Part shown: positions 1 through 7,332 of the stretch, in pieces
Layout of the letters: each line of letters opens with the position of its first letter
Position numbering within the stretch: position 1 is the stretch's first letter
Assembly (NCBI GenBank): GCA_015655335.1
Contig: JAATFF010000027.1
Span: 1 to 43,528 of the forward strand
DNA length: 43,528 bases
Direction: 5' to 3'
Origin: Lysobacterales bacterium
GTDB taxonomy: Bacteria; Pseudomonadota; Gammaproteobacteria; Xanthomonadales; Rhodanobacteraceae
Notes under the pieces: model-generated
The model's input: only the letters and a program-made list of their open reading frames with translations
Database searches by the model: none
Told to the model about the DNA's origin: nothing
Translations under genes and position numbers: made by a program

Positions 1-515
1 CGCTGTTTGACCCGACCTGCCGTCTCGGCCTTCTCCAACCAGATAGGCCGCAGTACGTCTGCAATGTGGCGCGGCTGGATTTGATCCAGCGGCATAGGGC
101 CAATCAGAGGAAAGGCATATTCGGTCAGCGTGTTGATCCACTGCTGTGCGTGTTTAGTGTTCTTCCAGCCCGGTGCCAGTTCCGCGTGCAGCGTCTCAGC
201 GGCTTCGCTGAGGGTGGGAAGGCGCGGCCTAGTGGCCTCGTTGGCTTTGATTTCCAGAGGGTCCGACCCTCGGGCAAGTTGCTCGCGCATCAAGCGCGCC
301 TTTTGAGCTGCCTCGGCAACACTGACTGCTGGGTAGCTGCCTAGCCCAGCCTTGCGACGCTTCTTGGTGACGGGGCTGACATAGCGGAGAAACCACTTGC
401 CTTGGCCTTTGTGGGTGGGGGACGGATCAAGTGCCAATCCCGTGACGCCGCCATGAGCGATCGGTGCGCCTCCGGGTTTGACACTGCGTGCTTTGGTGTC
501 AGTAAGCAGGGCCAT
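1..515 (-). CDS. Phage/island integrase, P4-type tyrosine recombinase (partial, N-terminal part)
   Basis: The minus strand reads as an open frame of 171 codons from an ATG at 515 that runs off the left edge of the window. The N-terminal part matches the arm-type DNA-binding domain (DUF4102) of P4-like integrases: it opens MALLTDTKAR, has the LALDPSP and GKWFLRY segments, then KRRKAGLGSYPAVSVAEA and ARLMREQLARGSDPLE, all hallmarks of that domain. The SAM-like core-binding domain starts near residue 95 (PTLSEAAETL). The catalytic R-H-R-Y domain lies outside the window, so activity cannot be judged. A GGAG sequence lies about ten bases upstream of the start. Such integrases insert islands at tRNA ends and usually sit next to one attachment site; short repeats and a dyad at 650-704 fit that. 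Recognition is by sequence memory only; the family call is firm, the element type is not. Confidence 0.88.
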   Translation of the reverse strand, partial: MALLTDTKARSVKPGGAPIAHGGVTGLALDPSPTHKGQGKWFLRYVSPVTKKRRKAGLGSYPAVSVAEAAQKARLMREQLARGSDPLEIKANEATRPRLPTLSEAAETLHAELAPGWKNTKHAQQWINTLTEYAFPLIGPMPLDQIQPRHIADVLRPIWLEKAETAGRVKQ

Positions 516-649
516 GACGGAGGCTCCAGAATCAGTTTTGGTGTGCCATCCAGTGTACCATTTGAACTTGGATGTGATTGGTATTCGTTACGTGTCGTTG
601 GTCTATAACTCCTAAAAAAAGCTTAATTTAAAGATTAAACTTGCACCCC

Positions 650-667
650 ATTGATGTGGATTGATGT
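650..667. repeat. Tandem direct repeat ATTGATGT x2 beside the integrase
   Basis: Two identical 8-bp copies, ATTGATGT, start at 650 and 660, ten bases (about one helical turn) apart. The extended form GATTGATGT is shared only in part. Integrase arm-type sites are often short direct repeats of this size near int and the core site, so they may be arm sites. This is inference from position and spacing alone. Confidence 0.35.
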
Positions 668-683
668 TCGTTATAGATATTCA

Positions 684-704
684 TGGCGGTCACTCTCTCC
701 GCCA
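684..704. other. Candidate integrase attachment core (dyad, possibly a tRNA 3'-end remnant)
   Basis: A 6-bp dyad TGGCGG / CCGCCA with a nine-base spacer lies between the integrase and the terminator at 714. The right part, CACTCTCTCCGCCA, resembles the 3' acceptor end plus CCA of a tRNA-Ser and is followed nine bases later by an intrinsic terminator, as expected downstream of a tRNA. No T-arm (GTTCGAATC) is present, so there is no complete tRNA here. It may be the duplicated 3' fragment left by island insertion; proof would need the matching copy at the other end of the island. Confidence 0.35.
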
Positions 705-713
705 GCCATACAG

Positions 714-736
714 AACGCCCCTTGTGGGCGTTTTTT
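714..736 (+). terminator. Intrinsic terminator
   Basis: Perfect 7-bp stem AACGCCC / GGGCGTT with a five-base loop, followed by a run of T on the plus strand. No complete plus-strand gene lies immediately upstream, so it probably once ended a transcript (perhaps a tRNA) interrupted by the element to the left. Confidence 0.75.
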
Positions 737-1023
737 ATGGTTCATGAAGAAGGCCCCAGTGTAGATCTGACATGTTCGACGGTAGTGATTTAAGTGTCGG
801 ATAAGACAGAAATTGCGCGCTCATCTCAAATGGCGGCCGCACAAGTCCCTGAAGTCCGATCGTTTCGATGAAACGAGATCGAGATCTTCAAAGGGAAAAC
901 GTACCCTTAACCAGCTAGGTGGGCGGCCTGGTGACGTTTAGATTTTTTGCATTTCGTAAACATATCTGGATGCTACATTCGGATAGGCAATTGGTGCCGC
1001 AATCTATAGAGATAGGGGGTTTT

Positions 1024-1518
1024 ATGTTCCGCAAATCACTCGGGTTCGTTTCGCACAAAGCTGTTATATCGACCCTTTTTGGAGCCATCCTATCTACGTC
1101 GGCTTTTGCGTCCCAACCTCCTGCGACGGGTTTGGGTCAATCCTGGCCCAATGCGACGGATGTCAGCGTCAGCCCGCACTATCACGTATACGTTTTCATT
1201 CGCGATGGTATCCGCTACATCCAGGTCAACGATATGAACGGTACAGTGCGTGGTGCTGTCGCTGTAGCAGATCATGTGGTGTTGGTGTTGCCGATAGGCG
1301 CCGATGCGCAATATGTCAGTACGTCGCAAACCAATGTTCAAACCGACAAGGCGAGTTCAAGCATGACGGAGACGGTATACAACGATCGTTCCATGCAAAT
1401 CACCGCGACTCCGGTAAGTAGCGGTGGCGTGAACCTGAACGTGATGGCCGCAGATATTTGCACCAATCCTTTAGAGTGCGATGGCGGCAACGTAGTCAGC
1501 CGGATTCCCGGTGGCTGA
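1024..1518 (+). CDS. Small secreted protein of unknown function
   Basis: A 164-residue protein. The start at 1024 is preferred over an in-frame ATG at 919 because it has a strong ribosome-binding site (AGGGGG, seven bases upstream) and gives a classical signal peptide: basic MFRK, hydrophobic core around residues 11-25, and a likely signal peptidase I cut after AFA (about residue 29). The mature part is rich in Val, Ser, Thr and Asn, has no Cys until near the C-terminus (CTNPLEC), and shows no transmembrane segment. The two C-terminal cysteines could form a disulfide in the periplasm. I do not recognise the family. It lies alone next to the integrated element and may belong to it or to its border region. 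The gene is convergent with the MASE1 gene. Confidence 0.7.
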   Translation: MFRKSLGFVSHKAVISTLFGAILSTSAFASQPPATGLGQSWPNATDVSVSPHYHVYVFIRDGIRYIQVNDMNGTVRGAVAVADHVVLVLPIGADAQYVSTSQTNVQTDKASSSMTETVYNDRSMQITATPVSSGGVNLNVMAADICTNPLECDGGNVVSRIPGG

Positions 1519-1546
1519 GCGATTTACGCGATTAAGTAGTAAGTAG

Positions 1547-3190
1547 TTAGCGTATGTAGAGTTCGCGCGCGGGGGAAGCAGGTAGCGACTCCCGCAGTGG
1601 TCTGTTTGCGTCGTGCATTAGCGACGTGATTTGAATTTTGTCTTGTTGTGTTCGCACATGAAGTTCGCCGTCGTACAGACGTACGTGATCTCTCATGGCG
1701 CCAATACCAAACCCGTTCGTGCCAAGTTTGGAAGCCAATTGCTGGCTTTCGCACTTCTTGTAAACGGGGTCATTGATGTCGACCCGATTAGCAAACCCCT
1801 CAACGCGAAGTGCTGCCCAACGCTGTCCGTTTGTAAAGCCCCCACGCAAAGATATGGCAATCGTTGACCACGCCTGCTGCTCACAGATGTAGACGACGGC
1901 CTCGCACGCAAGACGATAGATTGCTGCGTGCACACTAGGCGACAGTTGGCTTAGTCCTCGGCCTTTAAGTTCGAAGCGGTAGGCCAGGCCCGTTTCATCC
2001 AAGGTGCGCGCAATAGTTTCACGCAATGCAGCGGGCAACCCGCGTTCGCGCCAAGCCATGGGGTGCATGGATTCTGCTAGTCGATACACCTGACCTTGCG
2101 TTGCAGCGACCTGCTTGTAATAGGTTTGACCCTCGGTCATGGGAAGCATGTGTTTGAAGCGGTTAAGTAGACGGGTCTGGGTAAGTTGAAGAGCGCCACC
2201 AATCTGCTCAAGTGCTTGGGCGGTTTGGCGCATGCGCACCTCGCACGTATACAGGCCTTGTTGAGCTAGTTTTACCGCTGCTTTGGCATCGAGGCGCTCT
2301 TGTTCTTCGGCGGCGTTTTGTGCGGTGATTCTCGCGCCGAGCGCGAATAGGCACGTTGCGGCAAATGCAATGAATGCCTGAATCTCGATGAGGTTAGGAT
2401 CAGGTCGCGATTCCAGGCTGAGGAAGATGCAGGTCATTACCATAGCCGTGCCCAGAGCAGCTGCGCGCCAACCATGTCTCGAAGTAAGCCATGCCACGGG
2501 AAGGAACATGGCCATGCGGATAACCTGGTGCGCGTCTATAGAAGAAGCGCTGTGATTCATCCAGATAAGTACAGCCAGCGTTGGCAGCAAAAGCAGCACG
2601 GTATCGAGTGTCAGCCGACTTTTCGTCCATTGATTTAGGCGAGTAGTCCAGGCAGCAGGCTTTTGTAATTTGTAAGCCAGCGCAAGCGGTACGATTGTCA
2701 AAATACCTACGTACTTGCCTAGAAAGTTATAGACGACATCCAATTTGTGGATATGGAACGGTACCTGTGAGATAGCAGTAGCCGCTTCTCCGAAAATGGA
2801 AATCGTCCAAGCTGATGACACCAACACGATGCAGATGAGAAGAGCTTTGACTCTAATCAGTCGCTTGGAAGGAAAAAGCGAAAGCTTGCGCCTGCACCAC
2901 CATACGATGGGAGCGGCGATGAGCATGGGTGGTATCGAGCTGGCGATGACCCAAGCAAGACCAAACTGATTCAGGCACTGATAATTGTTGTACGCAAGCG
3001 GGACGGCTTCACCCAGGATCAGCGCCGGCCAGTAGCGATAGGGGAAAAGCAGCATGCAGCTCAGGCGAAGTCCGGCGGTAACGGTCCAGATTCCGCCGGA
3101 GTAGGGCCGCAAAAGCTTATAAGCGATTGCGTAGCCGACGACCACCGCTATCTGGCGCAGCCACTTGTTCTCAGTGATCGATTTCAGCAT
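1547..3190 (-). CDS. MASE1-type membrane protein with degenerate histidine-kinase domain
   Basis: A 547-residue protein. The N-terminal half (about residues 10-285) is a MASE1-like integral membrane sensor with some eight hydrophobic segments; the C-terminal half resembles the NarX/UhpB-type HisKA_3 plus HATPase module. Key residues are missing: where the family has LHDELGQ the sequence is LEQIGGA, so the phosphorylated His is Glu (about E328); the N-box Asn is absent (RLACEAVVYICE), and the D-box DxGxG is replaced (RVEGFANRVD). The last glycine box (GFGIGAMRDHVRLYDGE, about 493) is kept. It is therefore probably not a working kinase but a signalling pseudokinase or ligand sensor. Start: the ATG at 3190 has AGGGG eight bases upstream; an in-frame ATG at 3244 lacks a ribosome-binding site. 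No response regulator lies beside it. Confidence 0.75.
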   Translation of the reverse strand: MLKSITENKWLRQIAVVVGYAIAYKLLRPYSGGIWTVTAGLRLSCMLLFPYRYWPALILGEAVPLAYNNYQCLNQFGLAWVIASSIPPMLIAAPIVWWCRRKLSLFPSKRLIRVKALLICIVLVSSAWTISIFGEAATAISQVPFHIHKLDVVYNFLGKYVGILTIVPLALAYKLQKPAAWTTRLNQWTKSRLTLDTVLLLLPTLAVLIWMNHSASSIDAHQVIRMAMFLPVAWLTSRHGWRAAALGTAMVMTCIFLSLESRPDPNLIEIQAFIAFAATCLFALGARITAQNAAEEQERLDAKAAVKLAQQGLYTCEVRMRQTAQALEQIGGALQLTQTRLLNRFKHMLPMTEGQTYYKQVAATQGQVYRLAESMHPMAWRERGLPAALRETIARTLDETGLAYRFELKGRGLSQLSPSVHAAIYRLACEAVVYICEQQAWSTIAISLRGGFTNGQRWAALRVEGFANRVDINDPVYKKCESQQLASKLGTNGFGIGAMRDHVRLYDGELHVRTQQDKIQITSLMHDANRPLRESLPASPARELYIR

Positions 3191-3548
3191 CTCCGCTACC
3201 CCTGAGCTCGAGATAACCGCATACCAGTCGTGCTTGACCTGCATCGCAATCTAACGGCGTGTTACCGCGAAGCTTAAATTGTGCCATCGCGCCGAAGATT
3301 GCCGGTCGCTGGCGGGTGTTCGCCAAAGGTCGTCTTAGGCGTAGCCATAATACGCAGCGGCGTACTTCAAAACGTGAAGGCGCGAGCCGGGAACTGGAGC
3401 GGCGTCACGCTTTTGTCAGAAGGTGTCAAAGCGGGGCCTTTTGAGAGCTCTTTCTGCGCTCTGCTCGGCGACGTATCCGACAGAACGAAAGTCTTGAAGC
3501 GTTACGTCATGTGAGATAATCCCCACCCCCGCAATACCCCAAGTTGCT
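3191..3548. promoter_or_regulatory. Divergent intergenic region
   Basis: About 360 bases between the MASE1 gene (minus) and the small basic protein (plus). Overlapping short open frames here have no ribosome-binding sites and no family resemblance. A GATAAT hexamer at 3515-3520, with TTGAAG at 3494-3499 (spacing 15, slightly short), could be the promoter of the gene starting at 3549. Nothing else stands out. Confidence 0.35.
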
Positions 3549-3860
3549 ATGACCCTCCCCAAAGACGCTTTTCGCCGCTTTCAGGAAGAACTCGCGGCTC
3601 TCGACAAGCAGATCGTAGACCGGACGGCCGAAAAGAAGGCTGCAAAAAAGGTGGCAAAGCAGTCTGCAAAACAGGCCGCTGCGTCAGCCATGGAGCGCGC
3701 TCGGCAGGACTTCCTCGTTCTGCGCGAACGCTACAAATTGTCTGTCGCGGACGTGGTGTCGTTCTTTCCAGAAGAAGAAGGCGTTGCTTACCTGCAGGCG
3801 TTGATTGCGCAGGCGCAAGCTAAACCGCGCCGTGGACGTAAGCCCAAAGCAAGTATTTGA
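3549..3860 (+). CDS. Small basic coiled-coil protein, possible H-NS-like nucleoid protein
   Basis: A 103-residue protein. The N-terminal half is helical and strongly charged (residues 5-60, with the run AEKKAAKKVAKQSAKQAA), consistent with a coiled-coil oligomerisation region. A middle segment RERYKLSVADVVSFF resembles the YGLTLADL stretch before the DNA-binding part of H-NS-family proteins, and the C-terminus ends in PRRGRKPKASI, an AT-hook-like basic patch close to the GRGRKPKW core of H-NS. The usual YRDPxxGxxWSG part is missing, so it is shorter than a normal H-NS. I infer a nucleoid-associated or DNA-binding role. The ribosome-binding site is weak. It stands alone between two minus-strand units. 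An unrelated Ala/Lys-rich protein remains possible. Confidence 0.6.
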   Translation: MTLPKDAFRRFQEELAALDKQIVDRTAEKKAAKKVAKQSAKQAAASAMERARQDFLVLRERYKLSVADVVSFFPEEEGVAYLQALIAQAQAKPRRGRKPKASI

Positions 3861-3871
3861 AAGACAACGTG

Positions 3872-4036
3872 CTATCGCAATATATTGCGAATAAGCACGA
3901 TCAGTTGCTCACCCGCGAGCATCCCAAAGAGCCCTATCAGGGCGACAGTGGGCGGCGCTGGTGATTTGACGCGCAGCAAGCCGTAGATCACGCCCACGAT
4001 CACGCCAGCTGCCAACGATACGAAATAAGCCTTCAT
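3872..4036 (-). CDS. XapX (DUF1427) small membrane protein
   Basis: A 54-residue protein with two predicted membrane helices, opening MKAYFVSLAAGVIVGVIYG and containing RVKSPAPPTVALIGLFGMLA, the signature of the XapX/DUF1427 family. The function of the family is not known; members are often found beside oxidoreductase or xenobiotic-response genes. The start at 4036 is chosen because GGGAG lies six bases upstream and because this is the conserved N-terminus; a longer frame would add residues unlike the family. It lies 43 bases downstream of the quinone-oxidoreductase-like gene on the same strand and is probably its operon partner. Confidence 0.85.
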   Translation of the reverse strand: MKAYFVSLAAGVIVGVIYGLLRVKSPAPPTVALIGLFGMLAGEQLIVLIRNILR

Positions 4037-4079
4037 GGTTGCTCCCGATGGCGGATGGTTTTGGGGCATGCGTGGCCGC

Positions 4080-5048
4080 TCAGGGCACAATCACGACGCG
4101 GCCGGGCGTTCCCTTGGCAACTGCTTCATACGCCTCACGCCCCTGGATGAGGGCATAGCGATGTGCGATGACCGGGGCGTCGAACCTGCCATGATCGAAG
4201 CCCTGCGCGACGCCCTGCATGTGACGGGCCGATTCCGCCACGCCGAGCTTTGCACTGTCCGCACCCAACAGCTGCGTTTCGTTGTGATAGAAGTCGATCA
4301 GATCGAAATCGACACGACGTCGCCCGGTGGCGCTGATTTCCACCACGCGCCCACGTCGTCTAACCAGACCCAGCGCGGTTTCGAAGGCGATACCTCCCAC
4401 ACTGTCAAAAACCACATCTACACCGTCGGCGAGGCCGTCCAGATCGCGGACACGAGCGACGGTGTGCTCATCGAAATGCACAAATGCATGGATGCGCTTA
4501 CCTGCCGGTGAGTTGGCGTCAACAGGCGAACGGTCGATCCCGATGATGCGGCAGCCGAGCGACTTGGCAATCTGCGTGACCGCGCCACCCACACCACCTC
4601 CGGCACCGATGACCGCGATCGTCTCGCCTTCACGCAATTGCGCGTAATCCACCGTGCCCAGCCATGCCACCACGAAATTGACGCCGATCGCTGCGGCCTG
4701 CTCGTGATTCAACGCGGCGGGTTTGCGCACCAGTGCGCCCACCGGCACCAAAATATATTCTGCGTGCGTGCCATCGATGGTGAAGCCGATATCGCCACCG
4801 GTGCCCCACACCTCCACGCCGAGCCAAGCCTCCGGTCCGCGTTCCACCACGCCGCTGAAATCGCGACCGGGAATTCGCGGCAGCACCGTATTGGAAAAAT
4901 GCCCGGCCACGTTCTTCACATCGCTGGGATTCACCGAGGCGGCGTGAATCCGTACCAGTGCCGTATCGCCATCGATGCGAGGCATGGCGACCTCTACGTA
5001 CTCCAGGACTTCGGGGCTGCCAAAGCGAGCGAATCGCAAAGCCTTCAT
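4080..5048 (-). CDS. Zinc-independent NADPH:quinone oxidoreductase-like MDR enzyme
   Basis: A 322-residue medium-chain dehydrogenase/reductase. The N-terminal GroES-like part includes ALVRIHAASVNPSDVK and the PGRDFSGVV motif typical of quinone oxidoreductases; the Rossmann fold carries the dinucleotide-binding glycine motif GAGGGVGGAVTQIAK (about residues 150-165). Zinc-binding cysteines of alcohol dehydrogenases are absent, as in the QOR branch. It likely reduces quinones or related electrophiles with NAD(P)H in the cytoplasm; the substrate is not deducible. The start at 5048 follows GGAG six bases upstream and the conserved MKALRFARFG N-terminus. It heads a probable operon with the XapX gene and is divergent from the two-component pair at 5203, so the 154-base gap holds both promoters. 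Confidence 0.88.
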   Translation of the reverse strand: MKALRFARFGSPEVLEYVEVAMPRIDGDTALVRIHAASVNPSDVKNVAGHFSNTVLPRIPGRDFSGVVERGPEAWLGVEVWGTGGDIGFTIDGTHAEYILVPVGALVRKPAALNHEQAAAIGVNFVVAWLGTVDYAQLREGETIAVIGAGGGVGGAVTQIAKSLGCRIIGIDRSPVDANSPAGKRIHAFVHFDEHTVARVRDLDGLADGVDVVFDSVGGIAFETALGLVRRRGRVVEISATGRRRVDFDLIDFYHNETQLLGADSAKLGVAESARHMQGVAQGFDHGRFDAPVIAHRYALIQGREAYEAVAKGTPGRVVIVP

Positions 5049-5202
5049 GGGGTTCTCCCTGGATGCGTTTGCCAATGTCAAGCAGTCTAGGCGACCCAGG
5101 CCAAACACCCCAAATATTCGGTAAGACCGGGCTAAGCTAATCTCTACACAATGGCGTGCTGGAGCAGTGCCTTTCGGTATGGACGGGCAGAGGAAAGAGC
5201 TT

Positions 5203-5868
5203 ATGCACATCATCCTGGTCGAAGACGATCTGCAACTGGGCACGGCGATCCAGCAAGCGCTGGAGCAGCTGTCCTACGCCGTGACGTGGTTGCGCGACGG
5301 GCGCGAGGCCCTGGTGGCGTTGCGCGATCAGACCGCCGACCTCGTCCTGCTGGACTTGGGGCTGCCGGGTAAGGATGGATTGGAGGTGCTGGCCGAGGCA
5401 CGCCGCGCACACGTCAACACGCCGGTGATCGTGATGACGGCACGCGATGCGTTGGAGGCGCGCGTGCGTGGTCTCGACGCCGGTGCTGACGATTACCTGG
5501 TGAAACCTTTCCATGTCGACGAGCTGAGCGCACGTATCCGCTCGTTGACACGTCGTGCGCAAGGCTTGGCGGCGAACCGTATCGACGTGGGTGTGATCAG
5601 TCTGGATATTGGAACATCCGAAGCAGAATACCGTGGCCGGCGGATCGAGCTGACGCGCCGCGAATTTTCGCTGATGCGCATTCTGATGGAGCGGGCTGGC
5701 CGTATTGTGCGCCGTGAACACTTGGAAAATTCTCTCTACGGCCTGGATAACTCCGTAGGCAGCAGCGCGCTGGAAGTGCAAATCCATGCATTGCGCCGGA
5801 AGCTGAGCTTCGATGCGATTCGTACCATCCGTGGCGTGGGCTACATGATTCCAAGGGATCCGACGTGA
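5203..5868 (+). CDS. OmpR/PhoB-family response regulator (QseB-like)
   Basis: A 221-residue regulator. The receiver domain (residues 1-115) has the acidic pair E7/D8-D9, phospho-acceptor D51 in LVLLDLGLPGKDG, the switch T in VIVMTARD and the conserved Lys in DYLVKPF. The C-terminal winged helix (about 125-220) has ELTRREFSLM and the HALRRKL and TIRGVGYM segments that contact DNA and polymerase in this family. The start has a purine-rich GAGGAAAGAG just upstream. The stop overlaps the start of the sensor kinase by four bases (GTGA), so the two are translationally coupled. The closest resemblance is to QseB/PmrA-type regulators; the signal and targets cannot be read from the sequence. Confidence 0.93.
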   Translation: MHIILVEDDLQLGTAIQQALEQLSYAVTWLRDGREALVALRDQTADLVLLDLGLPGKDGLEVLAEARRAHVNTPVIVMTARDALEARVRGLDAGADDYLVKPFHVDELSARIRSLTRRAQGLAANRIDVGVISLDIGTSEAEYRGRRIELTRREFSLMRILMERAGRIVRREHLENSLYGLDNSVGSSALEVQIHALRRKLSFDAIRTIRGVGYMIPRDPT

Positions 5869-7280
5869 GGCCTTTAAGTTTGCGCGGACGCTTGCGTTGG
5901 ATGATCGTCGCCGTATTAGTCGCCGTACTGCTTCCGGTAGGTCTGTACAGCTATCGACGCACGTTGACCGAAACGCACGAGCTACTCGACGGTCGCCTGG
6001 CCCAGTCGGCCCGCACACTGGATGTGCTGATCCAGCATGCCGGTATCGATACCGTGCGAAAGCCCGACCAGGGCGCACTGGTGGTGCCGATCATCGGGCG
6101 CAAGGCGGAAGAGCAACTGATGCACGGACGCACCTACGAATCGGAGGTGGGTTATCAGGTGTTCGACATGCACGGACGCATGCGTTTGGCGACGGCGAAC
6201 CTGGCCGAGCTGCCTTTGCCACGTACTCCCATATCCGGCTTCGAGAATTACTCTTTCAACGACTATGGCTGGCGCGTGTTTACGCTGGTCGACGATATCA
6301 GTGGCGTGGTCATTCGCATGGGCGAGCGCGACGATAGCCGGCGCGACATCACGCATGCCTTATGGTTCGATCTTGGCCTGCCGCTGCTGTTGGGCTTGCC
6401 GCTGCTAGCCTTGCTGGTGGGTTGGGCGGTACGGCGCGGCCTGCTTCCCTTGCAACGATTGACCCAGGCGCTGGCATCGCGCTCGCCGGGTAATCGCCAA
6501 CCGATCCAGCTTGAACGAGCGCCGCAGGAACTGCAGCCCGTGGTGGCGGCGTTGAATACGCAACTCGAACGTCTGGAGGATGCCCTGGAGCGCGAACGTC
6601 GCTTCAGCGCGGATGTGGCGCACGAACTGCGCACACCGCTGGCTTCCACCATGATTCATTTGGATGGCGCGTTGTCTACGCACGTTCCTCCCGACACGAA
6701 GGCTGCGTTGATCAGTGCACAGTCTGGACTTTTGCGACTCGCTCGCCGCATCGAACAGTTGCTGGCTTTGGCGCGGCTGGAAGCCGGTGCCGCAGCGGGG
6801 CAGCGCAGCGAGATCGATCTTGTCGTCGTTGCCATGAATGTGATTGACGAACTGGTGCCTCTGCTCGGAGAAAGCGGCGTGGATTTCGCTTTTGCCGAAC
6901 ACGACGAAAGCCTGAAGGTCATGGGCAACGAAGCTGCTCTTGCGGCGTTACTGCGCAATCTCATCGAGAATGCCATGCACCATGTGCCTGCAGGCGGGCA
7001 CGTGCAGCTGTCCTTGGGACGAACTGCAGACGCCGCGGTGATCGAGGTTGTCGACAATGGTCCGGGGATTCCTGCCGAACGCCGAGCGAGCGTGTTCGCT
7101 CGTTTTCATCGAGAAGCCAGCAGTAGCGGCGACGGTTACGGATTAGGTCTGTCGATCGTCCAGCGTGCAGCGCAATTGCATGATGCAACGATTGAGTTGC
7201 TGGATGGTCCGTTCGGGCGAGGATTGCGTGTGCGAGTCGCTATTCCAACGTCAACGACAGCGACTCCGCTGCATAGCTGA
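5865..7280 (+). CDS. Two-component sensor histidine kinase (QseC-like)
   Basis: A 471-residue membrane kinase with a GTG start overlapping the regulator stop. Membrane helices lie at about 11-28 and 168-187 and enclose a periplasmic sensor region (30-165) of the 2CSK_N type found in QseC/TctE kinases. The H-box is FSADVAHELRTPLA with phospho-acceptor H253; the ATP-binding domain has the N-box NLIENAMHHV, the D-box VVDNGPGIP and the G-box GYGLGLSIV. All catalytic elements are intact. It should phosphorylate the neighbouring OmpR-type regulator. The gene ends in a convergent arrangement with the yncE-like gene, with a 12-bp dyad between them. Confidence 0.93.
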   Translation: MRPLSLRGRLRWMIVAVLVAVLLPVGLYSYRRTLTETHELLDGRLAQSARTLDVLIQHAGIDTVRKPDQGALVVPIIGRKAEEQLMHGRTYESEVGYQVFDMHGRMRLATANLAELPLPRTPISGFENYSFNDYGWRVFTLVDDISGVVIRMGERDDSRRDITHALWFDLGLPLLLGLPLLALLVGWAVRRGLLPLQRLTQALASRSPGNRQPIQLERAPQELQPVVAALNTQLERLEDALERERRFSADVAHELRTPLASTMIHLDGALSTHVPPDTKAALISAQSGLLRLARRIEQLLALARLEAGAAAGQRSEIDLVVVAMNVIDELVPLLGESGVDFAFAEHDESLKVMGNEAALAALLRNLIENAMHHVPAGGHVQLSLGRTADAAVIEVVDNGPGIPAERRASVFARFHREASSSGDGYGLGLSIVQRAAQLHDATIELLDGPFGRGLRVRVAIPTSTTATPLHS

Positions 7281-7284
7281 ACCT

Positions 7285-7321
7285 GCTTTTGCCCTCCACG
7301 CGAAGGGTAGAGGGCAAAAGC
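7285..7321. terminator. Convergent-gene stem-loop, candidate bidirectional terminator
   Basis: Perfect 12-bp inverted repeat GCTTTTGCCCTC / GAGGGCAAAAGC with a 13-base loop, four bases after the kinase stop and just past the end of the convergent yncE-like gene. The T and A runs are inside the stem rather than after it, so it is not a textbook intrinsic terminator, but its position suits one for both transcripts. Confidence 0.65.
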
Positions 7322-7332
7322 GGCCTATTCGC

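Larger units (their letters stand above)
516..1023. other. Intergenic stretch at the element boundary, no gene seen
   Basis: No convincing gene lies between the integrase start and the secreted protein at 1024. The first part (600-670) is AT-rich and holds a 5-bp dyad TTAAT/ATTAA (623-638) and two copies of ATTGATGT (650-657, 660-667). A dyad TGGCGG/CCGCCA (684-704) and an intrinsic terminator (714-736) follow. Further right, a perfect 7-bp dyad TCGTTTC/GAAACGA with a three-base loop lies at 860-876 and may be an operator or a chance palindrome. The stretch 770-840 has the look of degraded mobile DNA, but I could not recognise an element. Confidence 0.5.

Noticed and set aside
770-840. Possible insertion-sequence end in the left intergenic region
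   Set aside because: The look is suggestive, but no inverted terminal repeats, target duplication or transposase fragment could be shown.
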